The notes below the pieces were generated by a model. It was not told the origin of the DNA and made no database searches. It worked only from the letters and a program-made list of their open reading frames with translations. A DNA stretch of 64,000 nucleotides from G963663365 sp963663365. Its GTDB lineage: Bacteria; Hinthialibacterota; Hinthialibacteria; Hinthialibacterales; G963663365. Made by a program: the position numbers and the translations under genes. The DNA is taken from NCBI GenBank assembly GCA_963663365.2, contig CAXXIH010000003.1, positions 62,001-126,000 of the forward strand, given 5' to 3'. Of the stretch, positions 44,004 through 52,989 are shown one piece after another (the first letter of the stretch is position 1; the number at the start of each line of letters is the position of its first letter).

Positions 44004-45866
44004 GTGAAGAGGGGTGTTTGGATTGTGTTTTTGCTGGCTGGAGTTGTGATTGGCTATTTGGCGGGAGCGGGATTTCCGGGCTTGTTGGATATGGCCCGGG
44101 TTGTTGAGACATCTTCCATTGGCGCACAAACAGAGGCAAGCGGGCAAAACGAACAGCCGGTGCCCGGAGAAGAAGTCGCCCTGCCTGTGCCCGAGGTTCC
44201 TGTTGAGCTAAAGGAACTGCCGCAAGCGGAGTGGTTAAGCACGACTTATTATCCGGCTGCTTCGATTGCTTATGCCACCCTCAATCTCGAACTGGCAGCC
44301 AATCCGGCCAATCCCCAAACCGGCCTGGGACCGCTGTTTGCCAGCAAAGAACTTCAACCGGCATGGCAGCAGGCCGTAACGGAGACTCTCGGCCCGGTGG
44401 GCGAAGGATTGCTGCCCTTGTTGCCTGAATGCAAAGGCATCGACATTTTTGCCCTTCCTCCCAGCGAAAGCACCCCGATGGGGATATTAATTCATGTGCT
44501 CTGGCCGGAGCCGGATTTAACTCTTTTATCGGAAGGCATTCTTGCCCCGGTGGCGGCAGGACAACCGGATTCGGCGACTGTGACCGACCGGATCGACGGG
44601 CATCCACTACAGGGAGTGCATGGCCCGCGCGGTGAGATGTTAATTTTGGCCGAACAAAGCGGAGTCTGGATCGCCAATCATCGCGCAATTCTTGAGAGTC
44701 TGGCTGCCACACGCCCCGGCGATGCAACGCCTCCTGTCCATGAATCGGAAAACACTCTTTTAAATGGAGAAGTGTCATGGCTGACCGCAGTTGCCCGGCG
44801 GCCGGTGGGTGACCTGCCCCCCAATGCGCCTTTGGCCTGGCTCTGGGGCGGTCCTTGGCATGCTCAATCGTTCCGCATCGAAGCCGGTGAGGGTCCATCC
44901 GGCTCGGTAATTGCCGCAGGCATGAAGACCGGTGAAGATGCTCCTTCCGATGATTTATGGCCTGCCACATTTAGTGGCGCGATCTGGCGTCCGCCGGCAT
45001 CTTTGGGACGGCTTGCGTTTTCGATGCCCGAAATGCGTGGACCTATGCTTACCGAAAGCGAAGATTCCAACGGGGAAAATGGAAACGATGGGGGGCAAGG
45101 ACGGCGCGGCCGTAGAGACCGGAATGATCGCGGGGAACGCGGAGAGCAAATACAAGGCGAGTCCCAGAACTCACAAAATCCTTCCGAATCCGAAAGCATG
45201 CAATCCGGCTCGGAAGAACGCCCACGGCGCGCATCTAGGGGACGACGGGGCAGGGGACGCTTTCTACCTCCGGTAAATGCCTTGGTCATCGATTTGGTGG
45301 ATAACGGCACCGATGATCCCGCTTGGTTGGCGCGGCTCCCAGACCCCGATGGCAAAATCGCGGAATGGTTTACCGCTATTCATGAAGGTACCTCGCCGAT
45401 TGCCGAATCGGTATACACCGAGCCGGTGCAGGATGGCGCGGCCATCGCCTATGAATTTGAAGACGGCCCGTTTTTGCATTTCTTTGGTGTAGACCGCATT
45501 TTGGTTACGGCAAAGGAAAAAGAAGAAGTTCTTTTGTTTGAAGATGAAGCCATACTCGATCAACTCCCGGCTTTGCTAGTACCTCGTCCGGAAGATATTG
45601 AGCAGGATTCGGATGTCGGCGAAAACTATTTGGCTTATGCGGATCTGACTCCGGAATTGATTTTGGCCATGATTGCGTTTGAAGCGGGTGGCGATGAACA
45701 AGCGGCCGATTTGGCGGTGCAATTAAAACCGTTTATCGAAACCGTACGAATGATTGCCGAACGTTCCGAGGATCAAATCACCGTAAAATCCAAAGCCCCC
45801 AATACGCCCGCTAATGTTATCGGTCTTATGACACTGATCACCGCCATTCAACTTTTGGCGGGGTGA
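44004..45866 (+). CDS. Membrane-anchored protein of unknown function with an RG/RD-rich linker
   Basis: 620 residues from the GTG at 44004, chosen for GGAG 8 bases upstream; the ORF extends 36 codons further upstream without support. One N-terminal membrane segment (GVWIVFLLAGVVIGYLAGAG) and a Glu/Val/Pro-rich stretch lead to a large exported domain with repeated beta-like blocks (SWLTAVARRPVGDLP, AYADLTPELILAMI). Around residues 355-425 is a low-complexity tract of Gly, Arg, Asp, Asn, Glu, Gln and Ser (GRRGRRDRNDRGERGEQ, RRASRGRRGRGRF). No family recognised; resembles large planctomycete-type exported proteins that score unknown, but this is weak. Confidence 0.7.
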   Translation: MKRGVWIVFLLAGVVIGYLAGAGFPGLLDMARVVETSSIGAQTEASGQNEQPVPGEEVALPVPEVPVELKELPQAEWLSTTYYPAASIAYATLNLELAANPANPQTGLGPLFASKELQPAWQQAVTETLGPVGEGLLPLLPECKGIDIFALPPSESTPMGILIHVLWPEPDLTLLSEGILAPVAAGQPDSATVTDRIDGHPLQGVHGPRGEMLILAEQSGVWIANHRAILESLAATRPGDATPPVHESENTLLNGEVSWLTAVARRPVGDLPPNAPLAWLWGGPWHAQSFRIEAGEGPSGSVIAAGMKTGEDAPSDDLWPATFSGAIWRPPASLGRLAFSMPEMRGPMLTESEDSNGENGNDGGQGRRGRRDRNDRGERGEQIQGESQNSQNPSESESMQSGSEERPRRASRGRRGRGRFLPPVNALVIDLVDNGTDDPAWLARLPDPDGKIAEWFTAIHEGTSPIAESVYTEPVQDGAAIAYEFEDGPFLHFFGVDRILVTAKEKEEVLLFEDEAILDQLPALLVPRPEDIEQDSDVGENYLAYADLTPELILAMIAFEAGGDEQAADLAVQLKPFIETVRMIAERSEDQITVKSKAPNTPANVIGLMTLITAIQLLAG

Positions 45867-46068
45867 GCGGGCTGGCTATTTTGCAGTATTAAATCGAGTC
45901 TCCGTCAGCTACAAAAATATGTTCCCGCTGAGTGGTGCGGGTATCTTTTCCTGTTTGCGAAACGAAATCGAAAGAGATTGTGGTGATTCAATGTCGAACG
46001 TCCGACATCGTCCGTAAGTTCATTCTTGATAGCCAGTTAGAGACAAAATCAAGTTAGAGAATCGAGCC

Positions 46069-47160
46069 TCATCGCCCCTCGTACTCCTCCGCCTCTTCAC
46101 CGACAGACGACTGCACAAACTCACTCACGTCCCAAACTGTGATTTTCCCATCATACCCACCAATAACTACCTTGCTACCATCCGGTGACCATGCTCCGGC
46201 GGTGCTGTATCCGAATGGAGCGGGCATCACGACAATTGGATTTCCGGTATCCGCATCCCAGATTGTGCCCCAATCGCTGATCGCGGACTTCCCGAGCATA
46301 TATTTTCCATTTGGTGAGTAGTTAAATAATGCCTCGGCTCCTTCGAACGAACCTACCCACGAATGTGTGCCCAAATCGAATATTTTTTTCCCAACCGCCC
46401 AATGGTTTTTATCGGGAGAGAAGTAAGTACGGTCTCCCGGTCCGTAAATGCGTAAAACTTGCCAATCATTCAGGTCTATTAACTCGTCATAACCCATAAC
46501 AACCTGCATACCGGGGGAATATTCATACCAATAACCGTATAGGGCATATATATATCTTCCATCAGGAGATATGTCGGTACTACTGCAATAACGGAGAATA
46601 ATTTCCTCGCTATCTACAATTACAGATCCTTTGGTTTTTGAATCGAGAAGTTCACCGGTATCACAATCCCAAATTTTGATTTCAGCGTAAGAGTCTTCCT
46701 GGCCCTCCGGCAAAACGGCTCCGCAAGTAAATACTTGATTTTCGTCCGCTGAAAATGCCGCGTTGTATAACAAATATGAGTGTGAGAACGTATGCAGAAT
46801 TGACTTTGTGGGGATGTCAAATAAGATTGCGCCCTCCTCCGGCTTCGTGCGTATAATCGCGCGTTGACCATCGACCGAATAATCGCAAAGCAAACCAGTA
46901 TAAATGGTTCCTAAGGACTGCCCTGTCTGTGAATCCCACGCTTTTATACTGACATCCGTATTAAAAGAATCCGTTGAATCATCATCCAGACCACACGTGT
47001 ATATTATGGCAGCATTAGAAGAATAAAAAATTGTGAATAATTCATCCGTATAGGCACTAAATTCTAAACTCTTCGAAGAGACTTCTTCATACCCAAATGC
47101 AGAGATAGAAAAAAGGGAGAGTGAAAAGAAAGTCGCTACGATTCTTCGTTTTTTACGCAT
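46069..47160 (-). CDS. Secreted WD40-like beta-propeller protein
   Basis: 363 residues with an AAGGAGGG site 5 bases before ATG 47160 and a signal peptide (IVATFFSLSLFSISAFG). The rest reads as WD40-type blades: VSIKAWDSQTGQSLGTIYTG, EIKIWDCDTGELLDS, GTIWDADTGNPIVVM, AWSPDGSKVVIGGYDGKITVWDV. Seven blades would fit the length. Propellers of this type act as binding scaffolds; the ligand is unknown. A good sigma70-type promoter lies 53 bases upstream (47213-47241). Confidence 0.8.
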   Translation of the reverse strand: MRKKRRIVATFFSLSLFSISAFGYEEVSSKSLEFSAYTDELFTIFYSSNAAIIYTCGLDDDSTDSFNTDVSIKAWDSQTGQSLGTIYTGLLCDYSVDGQRAIIRTKPEEGAILFDIPTKSILHTFSHSYLLYNAAFSADENQVFTCGAVLPEGQEDSYAEIKIWDCDTGELLDSKTKGSVIVDSEEIILRYCSSTDISPDGRYIYALYGYWYEYSPGMQVVMGYDELIDLNDWQVLRIYGPGDRTYFSPDKNHWAVGKKIFDLGTHSWVGSFEGAEALFNYSPNGKYMLGKSAISDWGTIWDADTGNPIVVMPAPFGYSTAGAWSPDGSKVVIGGYDGKITVWDVSEFVQSSVGEEAEEYEGR

Positions 47161-47212
47161 CGGACCCTCCTTGCATTGTTTCGCTATTATGACTTTGAAT
47201 TGGATTAAGTAA

Positions 47213-47241
47213 GCTATATCTCAACAATTGGTATCTGTCAA
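47213..47241 (-). promoter_or_regulatory. Sigma70-type promoter of the WD40-like gene
   Basis: On the minus strand TTGACA (47241-47236) is followed by a 17-base spacer and TATAGC (47218-47213). The -10 box is 52 bases from the start codon. Confidence 0.7.
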
Positions 47242-47360
47242 TAAATTTTCACCGAAAACAAGACATTCCTAATTAGGCTGCATTTGCTAAATGCGCAACT
47301 TCTGAAATTAGAAGCTGTTATGTAAATTAATCTAAAAATGGGAAATTTTAAAAAAAGTAC

Positions 47361-47391
47361 TTGACAAAGCGGGGGGGGGGGGAGTTATAGT
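47361..47391 (+). promoter_or_regulatory. Promoter-like site with a 12-G tract in the spacer (possible phase variation)
   Basis: TTGACA at 47361-47366 and TATAGT at 47386-47391 flank a 19-base spacer that contains an uninterrupted run of 12 G (47371-47382). A 10-G tract would give the optimal 17-base spacing. Homopolymer tracts between -35 and -10 boxes are a known phase-variation device. The next gene is the exported propeller at 47683, 292 bases downstream. Confidence 0.55.
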
Positions 47392-47682
47392 ATTCCTTGT
47401 ACATACAGTCGTACTTTGAAGACGGGTAACGCTGAACCGCCACTGACATCTTATGAATCCGCATCGAGTATTCGGCCTGTTTCTCGCGGGACCTCCAAAC
47501 GTTATGCGCCTTCAAGTAGTAAATGGGTAAAGGAGGTGGTTGTATCGAGGCAGTTTGTCTATTCAATCGGGGTGACTAAAACAAATACACATAGGTATTA
47601 ACAAGTGTAGTGCGCAGACTGTGCATCAAAGGGTTGTTTTGTGTTTTTAGGGCACGGCTTTGCGCATCGAAAGGGGATAGCT

Positions 47683-49743
47683 ATGTCCAAAAAAGGAACA
47701 AATAAACCGTATCGACTCTCTGAAGGAGTATTTCCAACGGCAATTATTCTATTATCTGTTCTAACCTTGTGCCAGGTGGATGCACAGGGTCAGGCCAAAA
47801 TTACCGAAGTTTTTGAGATGGTTGAAAACGCTGGAGAAGTTACATGGTTTGATCTGGATGGCAATAGTCTAGAAAAAGGCCGTCTTGAAAATGGTGTTAC
47901 TGTTGCCGACGGAGTGAAACGAGGAGGAAAATTCGGTACGCCTTCGCGCGATGGTTTGCCCACTTTTTATCCTGAAGTCACGGAGCCGGTTATCGATGTC
48001 AATATCGCGCCTTCGTACACAAAAGACGAGAAAGGCGTAAAAGCTGTTTGGGAGAACCGATTACCTATTGCGAAGACGATTCAGGCGGAAATCTCTGCAG
48101 ATGTGGTTCTCAATAGAAAAGGTGAAGAGCCGAATGCCAAAGTATTGTTGCGCGTAGAAACACAGGATATCAATGAGCCTGGAGCCTGGCGAACAGAAGG
48201 CATTTTCGATCCGTCTGATCTGAAAACCGATGGCCATGGCGGTTCTCTTCCAACTTGTTCGGTTGCTGAAGAAAAATTCCGCACGTATTCACTCATTGCA
48301 GATCTGTGCGAATGGAGTGGCCAATATGTGCGTCTTTCGTTTGAAATCCATGCGGCGCCTTTTGCTGATGAGCCGGTTCATGCACGTTGGTTAAAGGCTC
48401 GCTTGGTTACAGCCAATTTTGTGGCAAAACTGGTCGGCAATTCTGAAAAGGTTAATCAAACAAATGTGCGCAGGAACAGGAGAGCAAGTAAACCGCGATA
48501 CATCGGGGATCTGCTGGGCAGTTCAGAGTACATTTTTTTGGAAAATGCGGCCAATTATCCCGATACGTCTCTCACTGTTGATGAATTTCATGGTCATACG
48601 ATTGGTTATTATGCCGGCGATTCTGGAAGTGTAGGAAAGTCAACAATGATTTTTGATCGCCCATATGCCGGGACGCTTGGGTATGGCAGCACAGTTCAGA
48701 ATGTAACAGGTTCAACCGTTCGTAATGTTGGTCAGATTCCTACAGTCACCGGGAACGGCGATTACCTTTTATGGCCTGCTTTGCAGCCTGTTAGTGGAGT
48801 GACAGAAGCCATCGATTATGAACTGGACAATCATTATGCTGGCGTTGATGGTGTTAGCGCAGGCTTGATTGATGGAACAACCGAAGTTCTGCATGCTGTT
48901 GTCCATACAGAAGATAAGTATTATGAAAGTTTGACAAAAGTTTTGCCGAATTTTTGGCGAATTGGATATGCAAGAACCCGCAACACTTATGGAGATCATC
49001 GGGATGCTTACTGGCTCTATCGGATGACACACTCGGATGGAGAGGATTTGCCTGGATATGATTGTCCGCAAAGCGCCGGTTGGGGACATGCTATTATCAC
49101 ACCCGATTATTCGGAAGCCGATGCAAGGGCTATAACCAACAAGCCAGCTACATGGCATATCGGAACACCCGATCCACATATTGTTGCTGATGCAACACGC
49201 TATTATTGTTTCCACACATATTGGGAATTTGCGCACAGTGGCACCACATTTTTGGCTACCGGCACATGGGGCATTTCGGTTGCATCGTGTCTAAAATCTG
49301 AACTGGACGTTTCTGAAGATTATTACCGTACTCATGCCAATCCTTGGAATATCTATGATGAAGACAGCGAGACATTCTGCATCGGAGCCACGAGTGACCG
49401 GTCAGGCTACGATATGGAGGACTGGATTATACTTGAAGAATACACCTCTCCGGTTGTGAGCTGGAATGACGAAATAGACATGTGGGTAATGTTTACAGAA
49501 GTATGGGGTAGCATCTATATGTTTGTATCATCTGACCTCGTAACATGGAATTCGCAAAGTGGACTGCAAATACTTGCGCCTGGTGGAAGTGTCAGCAAGT
49601 ATTATCATCAAAGTTGTATCGGAACCTCAGATAAGCTGACACACTACTATAACGAACTCTATTATATGGCTGTTCCCAGTTCAGGATCGAGCAATGATAT
49701 GATGTATAGAGGGATCCTCAAAAGAATTGTCCGTTTCCCCTAG
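47683..49743 (+). CDS. Exported five-bladed-propeller-like protein, 3' end altered by IS630
   Basis: 686 residues from ATG 47683 (AAGGGG upstream; GTG at 47641 is less likely). Signal peptide around residues 14-36. The first half is beta-rich (VLLRVETQDINEPGAWRTEG, WSGQYVRLSFEIHAAPF). From ~residue 400 the repeated patterns PDPHIVADATRYYCFHTYWE, SPVVSWNDEIDMWVMFTE, SSDLVTWNSQSGL and YYNELYYMAVPSS match glycosidase-type five-bladed propellers (GH43/GH32-like). The last residues, GILKRIVRFP, are encoded by the left end of the IS630 element. Removing the IS and one TA restores WTIQIGT and a stop at 50836-50838. Confidence 0.78.
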   Translation: MSKKGTNKPYRLSEGVFPTAIILLSVLTLCQVDAQGQAKITEVFEMVENAGEVTWFDLDGNSLEKGRLENGVTVADGVKRGGKFGTPSRDGLPTFYPEVTEPVIDVNIAPSYTKDEKGVKAVWENRLPIAKTIQAEISADVVLNRKGEEPNAKVLLRVETQDINEPGAWRTEGIFDPSDLKTDGHGGSLPTCSVAEEKFRTYSLIADLCEWSGQYVRLSFEIHAAPFADEPVHARWLKARLVTANFVAKLVGNSEKVNQTNVRRNRRASKPRYIGDLLGSSEYIFLENAANYPDTSLTVDEFHGHTIGYYAGDSGSVGKSTMIFDRPYAGTLGYGSTVQNVTGSTVRNVGQIPTVTGNGDYLLWPALQPVSGVTEAIDYELDNHYAGVDGVSAGLIDGTTEVLHAVVHTEDKYYESLTKVLPNFWRIGYARTRNTYGDHRDAYWLYRMTHSDGEDLPGYDCPQSAGWGHAIITPDYSEADARAITNKPATWHIGTPDPHIVADATRYYCFHTYWEFAHSGTTFLATGTWGISVASCLKSELDVSEDYYRTHANPWNIYDEDSETFCIGATSDRSGYDMEDWIILEEYTSPVVSWNDEIDMWVMFTEVWGSIYMFVSSDLVTWNSQSGLQILAPGGSVSKYYHQSCIGTSDKLTHYYNELYYMAVPSSGSSNDMMYRGILKRIVRFP

Positions 49744-50810
49744 ATCTTATGGAGGGTTGCTGTCAAGGTACCAGCATGTGCCGTACACGCTTGGAACCCA
49801 ATCCAGAGAACGCGACGTGTGAGGAGCTGAAAGAGGCGTCACGGGTGGGTACGTTTGAGATGAACACGCGCTGTACGGCGATGCAGTTATTGATTACCGG
49901 GATTCCCCGGGATCAGGTCTGCAAAGCGCTTGTGATTGGCGAACGAAACCTTCGACGCTGGATTCAGGCGTTTAATGAATGCGGGATTGATGGGCTGATT
50001 CCCAAGCCGGGCCGTGGACGTCCCAAGTGTATTGATCCGAATCAGGAAAATGAATTGCTGGAAGTGCTGGATCACCCCGAAAAGGTGGCTCGCACCTTCT
50101 GGACGGCTCGGAATTTTCACGGTTTTCTACGAGAGACTTACCAGATCGAATGCTCGTACAATACGGTTTTACGTTTTTTTCATGAAAATGATTTTACGTT
50201 GAAAGTGCCTCAGCCCTGGCCGGACCGTCAAGATGAAGAGAAACGCCAGGCTTTTCGTGAGACATTGCGGGAGCTGAGTGAGAATCCCGACGTTGAACTC
50301 TGGTTTGCGGATGAATCGGGGTTTGAAGGCGAGTCGCGCTCGCGGCAGCGTTGGGACAAAAAAGGGAGAAAGACACGCGTCACCCACAATGGCGACCACA
50401 TTCGAATGAATGCCTTGGGAATGGTGGCGCCTCGGACTGGAGAATTTTTCGCGATTGAAGCCAGTCATGTGGACAGTGATGTATTCCAAGCGTTTTTAGA
50501 CGAAGCGCATCGAATGATTCATCCTCAGCGCAAGCGGAATATCCTCATTCTGGATAACGCTTCTTGGCATCATCGAAAATCCACCAACTGGCATTTCTTT
50601 GAACCGGTCTACCTCCCGCCTTATTCCCCGGATTTGAACCCCATCGAACGCATCTGGCGCGTCCTCAAGGCACGCTGGTTTACCAATGTGCACTGCAAGG
50701 ATCGTGACGCGTTGATTCAACGCCTCGACACCGCTCTCCTCGATGTTATTACCCACCCCGAGGACAACAAGAGAACGGCTTCAATCGGACAGTTAATATG
50801 AAGATCCCTC
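49709..50810 (+). mobile_element. IS630-family insertion sequence with TA target duplication
   Basis: 1102 bp bounded by imperfect terminal inverted repeats that start GAGGGATC; 20 of 25 terminal bases match (49709-49733 against the complement of 50786-50810). TA flanks both sides (49707-49708 and 50811-50812), the target duplication expected for IS630/Tc1-type elements. It contains one transposase gene and lies inside the last codons of the exported propeller gene. The ends and ORF look intact, so it may be active. Confidence 0.9.
49776..50801 (+). CDS. IS630-family transposase
   Basis: 341 residues from ATG 49776 (AAGG 7 bases upstream); ATG 49749 would add nine. N-terminal helix-turn-helix region (CTAMQLLITGIPRDQVCKAL, ERNLRRWIQAFNECGIDGL) and a short basic PKPGRGRPK linker. 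The DDE catalytic triad is visible: Asp in WFADESGFEG, Asp in ILILDNASWHH and Glu in DLNPIERIWRVLK. YLPPYSPDLNPIE is the family signature. It cuts and joins DNA at TA targets. Full length. Confidence 0.93.
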   Translation: MCRTRLEPNPENATCEELKEASRVGTFEMNTRCTAMQLLITGIPRDQVCKALVIGERNLRRWIQAFNECGIDGLIPKPGRGRPKCIDPNQENELLEVLDHPEKVARTFWTARNFHGFLRETYQIECSYNTVLRFFHENDFTLKVPQPWPDRQDEEKRQAFRETLRELSENPDVELWFADESGFEGESRSRQRWDKKGRKTRVTHNGDHIRMNALGMVAPRTGEFFAIEASHVDSDVFQAFLDEAHRMIHPQRKRNILILDNASWHHRKSTNWHFFEPVYLPPYSPDLNPIERIWRVLKARWFTNVHCKDRDALIQRLDTALLDVITHPEDNKRTASIGQLI

Positions 50811-50886
50811 TAGATGGACTATTCAGATCGGAACTTAGCTTCTTTATCCTAAATAAGAGTTAAACTAGCGAACCTGATTGCTTTTC

Positions 50887-50925
50887 AATCCCCCGGTGGA
50901 TTTGTTTACCGGGGGATTTTTAATT
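50887..50925. terminator. Bidirectional rho-independent terminator
   Basis: An 11-bp stem (AATCCCCCGGT / ACCGGGGGATT) with a 10-base loop, followed by TTTTAATT on the plus strand and preceded by an A/T stretch. It lies between the end of the propeller/IS630 region and the convergent mlaD end. Confidence 0.85.
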
Positions 50926-50957
50926 AACGTCATGCAATTTTGATCACAGCGACTTTT

Positions 50958-52103
50958 TTATTTTCCGCCCGCGGCAGAACCTTCAGGCAGGTAGATACGT
51001 TCGTCCCATTCGGCCATGGTGCGGTCCGGTTCGGGTAAGGGTTCCGAACGCCAAACCGCGCGCCAAGGTTCCCGGTCGAGTTGTTCGAGCAGGGAACTGA
51101 GGCTTTCGCTACTGACTAAGAGATTGGCTAGCAGCGCGTCGATCTCATCCCGGTTATCGGTGGCCGTGCTATGGAGCGCATTGGCCAGTTTTTGCAGGTC
51201 TTGGCTAACCGCGCCAACATCCTCTTTTAGCCGTTCGGCCAGTTCTTGGGCGCTGTCGAATGTTTTGGCGATTTTCGGACGGTTTTCGTCCACGACTTCG
51301 TTGACTTGCGTAATCAAATCCGAAGCATCGCCGGATATTTGCCTGATCCCCTCACGTGTCTCGGACATCAACGGCACAAAATGATCCGATGCGGCCTTGG
51401 CGTTTTTGACGATAGGGCTGGCGCTATCGACGAGCGCATCGGCCTTGGCCACAATGGGCTTAAGGCTGTGATAAAGTTCTTGAATATCCATCTCCGACGT
51501 GGCGAAAAGATTCTGTGCCGAAGCCAAGGCGGCTTGGGCTTGTACCAGCGTTTTATGCACTTCACCCCGCTGAATTGTGGTCTGTAAGGTTTGAATCAAT
51601 GAACGGACATCGTGAATAATCGGCGATATCTCGGAAGTCAGATCGAAGATGCTTACAAACGGCTCACCCAAGAGTACCGGAAATTCTCCCGGGCTAATTT
51701 CGGCCAACGCTGTGCCTTTGGGGGTGCCATCGGTAATTTCCAGATACGAACCGCCCAATGCGCTTTTTGACCGAACATAGATTTCGCTGTCATTTTTCAG
51801 GCGGCGCAGATCCCAGACTTTTAATACCAGTTTAATGGGAGTTTCGTTGTGCCACTCTTTTGCTTCTTCGCCTTCCCAAATATCGATGGTCTCTAGATAG
51901 CCGATCCTTTTTCCGGCATAGGCCACATGGTTATAAGGTTCCAGACCTGCGGCGGAGGCGATACGGACTTGAATCTCGTACTCTTCGCTTTGGTTTAGAA
52001 AACTCTTGGGATCGTTCAGACTCGACAAAATAATGACCGTCAATACGATGGCCACAATTGCGAAAAGGCCGATTTTTATTTCTTGTGAACGGATAGCTGC
52101 CAC
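50958..52103 (-). CDS. mlaD: MlaD-like MCE-domain substrate-binding protein
   Basis: 381 residues. One N-terminal membrane helix (IKIGLFAIVAIVLTVIIL) anchors it, followed by the MCE/MlaD domain at ~38-130 (YEIQVRIASAAGLEPYNHVAYAGKRIGYL, SALGGSYLEIT). A long alpha-helical, partly coiled-coil tail (~160-340) is typical of MCE proteins longer than E. coli MlaD. It carries phospholipids or other lipids across the periplasm for the MlaEF transporter. It lies 25 bases downstream of the ATPase gene. Confidence 0.88.
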   Translation of the reverse strand: MAAIRSQEIKIGLFAIVAIVLTVIILSSLNDPKSFLNQSEEYEIQVRIASAAGLEPYNHVAYAGKRIGYLETIDIWEGEEAKEWHNETPIKLVLKVWDLRRLKNDSEIYVRSKSALGGSYLEITDGTPKGTALAEISPGEFPVLLGEPFVSIFDLTSEISPIIHDVRSLIQTLQTTIQRGEVHKTLVQAQAALASAQNLFATSEMDIQELYHSLKPIVAKADALVDSASPIVKNAKAASDHFVPLMSETREGIRQISGDASDLITQVNEVVDENRPKIAKTFDSAQELAERLKEDVGAVSQDLQKLANALHSTATDNRDEIDALLANLLVSSESLSSLLEQLDREPWRAVWRSEPLPEPDRTMAEWDERIYLPEGSAAGGK

Positions 52104-52128
52104 GGTCCTTTGTGCTCCTTATGAATCC

Positions 52129-52971
52129 CTATTTTACTCCCAAAAGGTCGCTGATATATGAGTCTGCGGTTTGATTTAATGGCACGGCTCCATCAGGTTC
52201 CCCATTAATGAATTGTTGCACCATCGGATTGGGATCGTTCCGAATTTGTTGCGGCGTGCCTTCGCTGATGATTTTTCCCCTATCGAGCATAATCATGTGA
52301 TCGGCTATACGGAATGCGCTGTCCATGTGATGCGTAACCACGATAGAGGTGACCTTAAGTGTGGAGGTGATCTTCATAATCAGCTCATCCACCACCGCCG
52401 AAGTGATAGGATCCAATCCCGCGCTCGGTTCATCGTAATAGACAATTTCAGGGTCCAGCGCGATTGCCCGCGCCAAGCCGACACGTTTTTTCATGCCGCC
52501 TGAAATCTGCGAAGGCATTAAATCTTCAAAACTGCGCAGGCCCACCAACTCCAATTTCATTTTAACCATCATCTGGATGATCTTTTCATCCAGTTTAGTA
52601 TGTTCACGGAGGGGCAGGGCAACATTGTCGCCCACGGTCATCGAATTGAATAATGCGCCGTATTGGAAAAGAATTCCGAAACGCCGCCGGATAGTATCCA
52701 TCTCATCATCATTGAGCTGGGTGATATTGAGATCGTCGTAATAAATATCCCCGGAGGTGACCGGCAAAAAGCCGACTAGCATTTTGAGCAGCGTGCTTTT
52801 GCCGCAACCGCTGCCGCCCATAATCACGGTTGTCTTGCCTCGCTCGATATCGAAGCTATAGCCATCGGCCACCGCGCGCGGGCCGAACTTTTTGACCAGA
52901 TTACGAACGCGAATGATTACATCCGGTGCATCGCTGCCGTTCTGGCTTATGTTTTCCGCCGCATGTTCCAT
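52129..52971 (-). CDS. mlaF: MlaF-like ABC transporter ATPase
   Basis: 280 residues. Walker A GGSGCGKSTLL (~52-62), Q-loop in GILFQYGALFNSMTVGDNV, signature ISGGMKKRVGLARAIAL, Walker B EIVYYDEPSAGLD and H-loop VVTHHMDSAF are all intact. LFNSMTVGDNVALPLRE and DPITSAVVDELI are typical of MlaF/Ttg2A proteins. It drives lipid movement by the Mla system at the inner membrane. The long C-terminal end (GAVPLNQTADSYISDLLGVK) may interact with other subunits. Confidence 0.93.
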   Translation of the reverse strand: MEHAAENISQNGSDAPDVIIRVRNLVKKFGPRAVADGYSFDIERGKTTVIMGGSGCGKSTLLKMLVGFLPVTSGDIYYDDLNITQLNDDEMDTIRRRFGILFQYGALFNSMTVGDNVALPLREHTKLDEKIIQMMVKMKLELVGLRSFEDLMPSQISGGMKKRVGLARAIALDPEIVYYDEPSAGLDPITSAVVDELIMKITSTLKVTSIVVTHHMDSAFRIADHMIMLDRGKIISEGTPQQIRNDPNPMVQQFINGEPDGAVPLNQTADSYISDLLGVK

Positions 52972-52989
52972 AGCCGGTAATTCCGTTGC

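Larger units (their letters stand above)
47161..47682 (+). other. Divergent intergenic region with two promoters
   Basis: Holds the WD40 gene promoter (minus) and the poly-G promoter (plus). The 290-base leader after the poly-G tract has small ORFs (for example 47416-47601) without coding character. It contains AAAGGAGG near 47530 that serves no visible gene. Confidence 0.45.
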
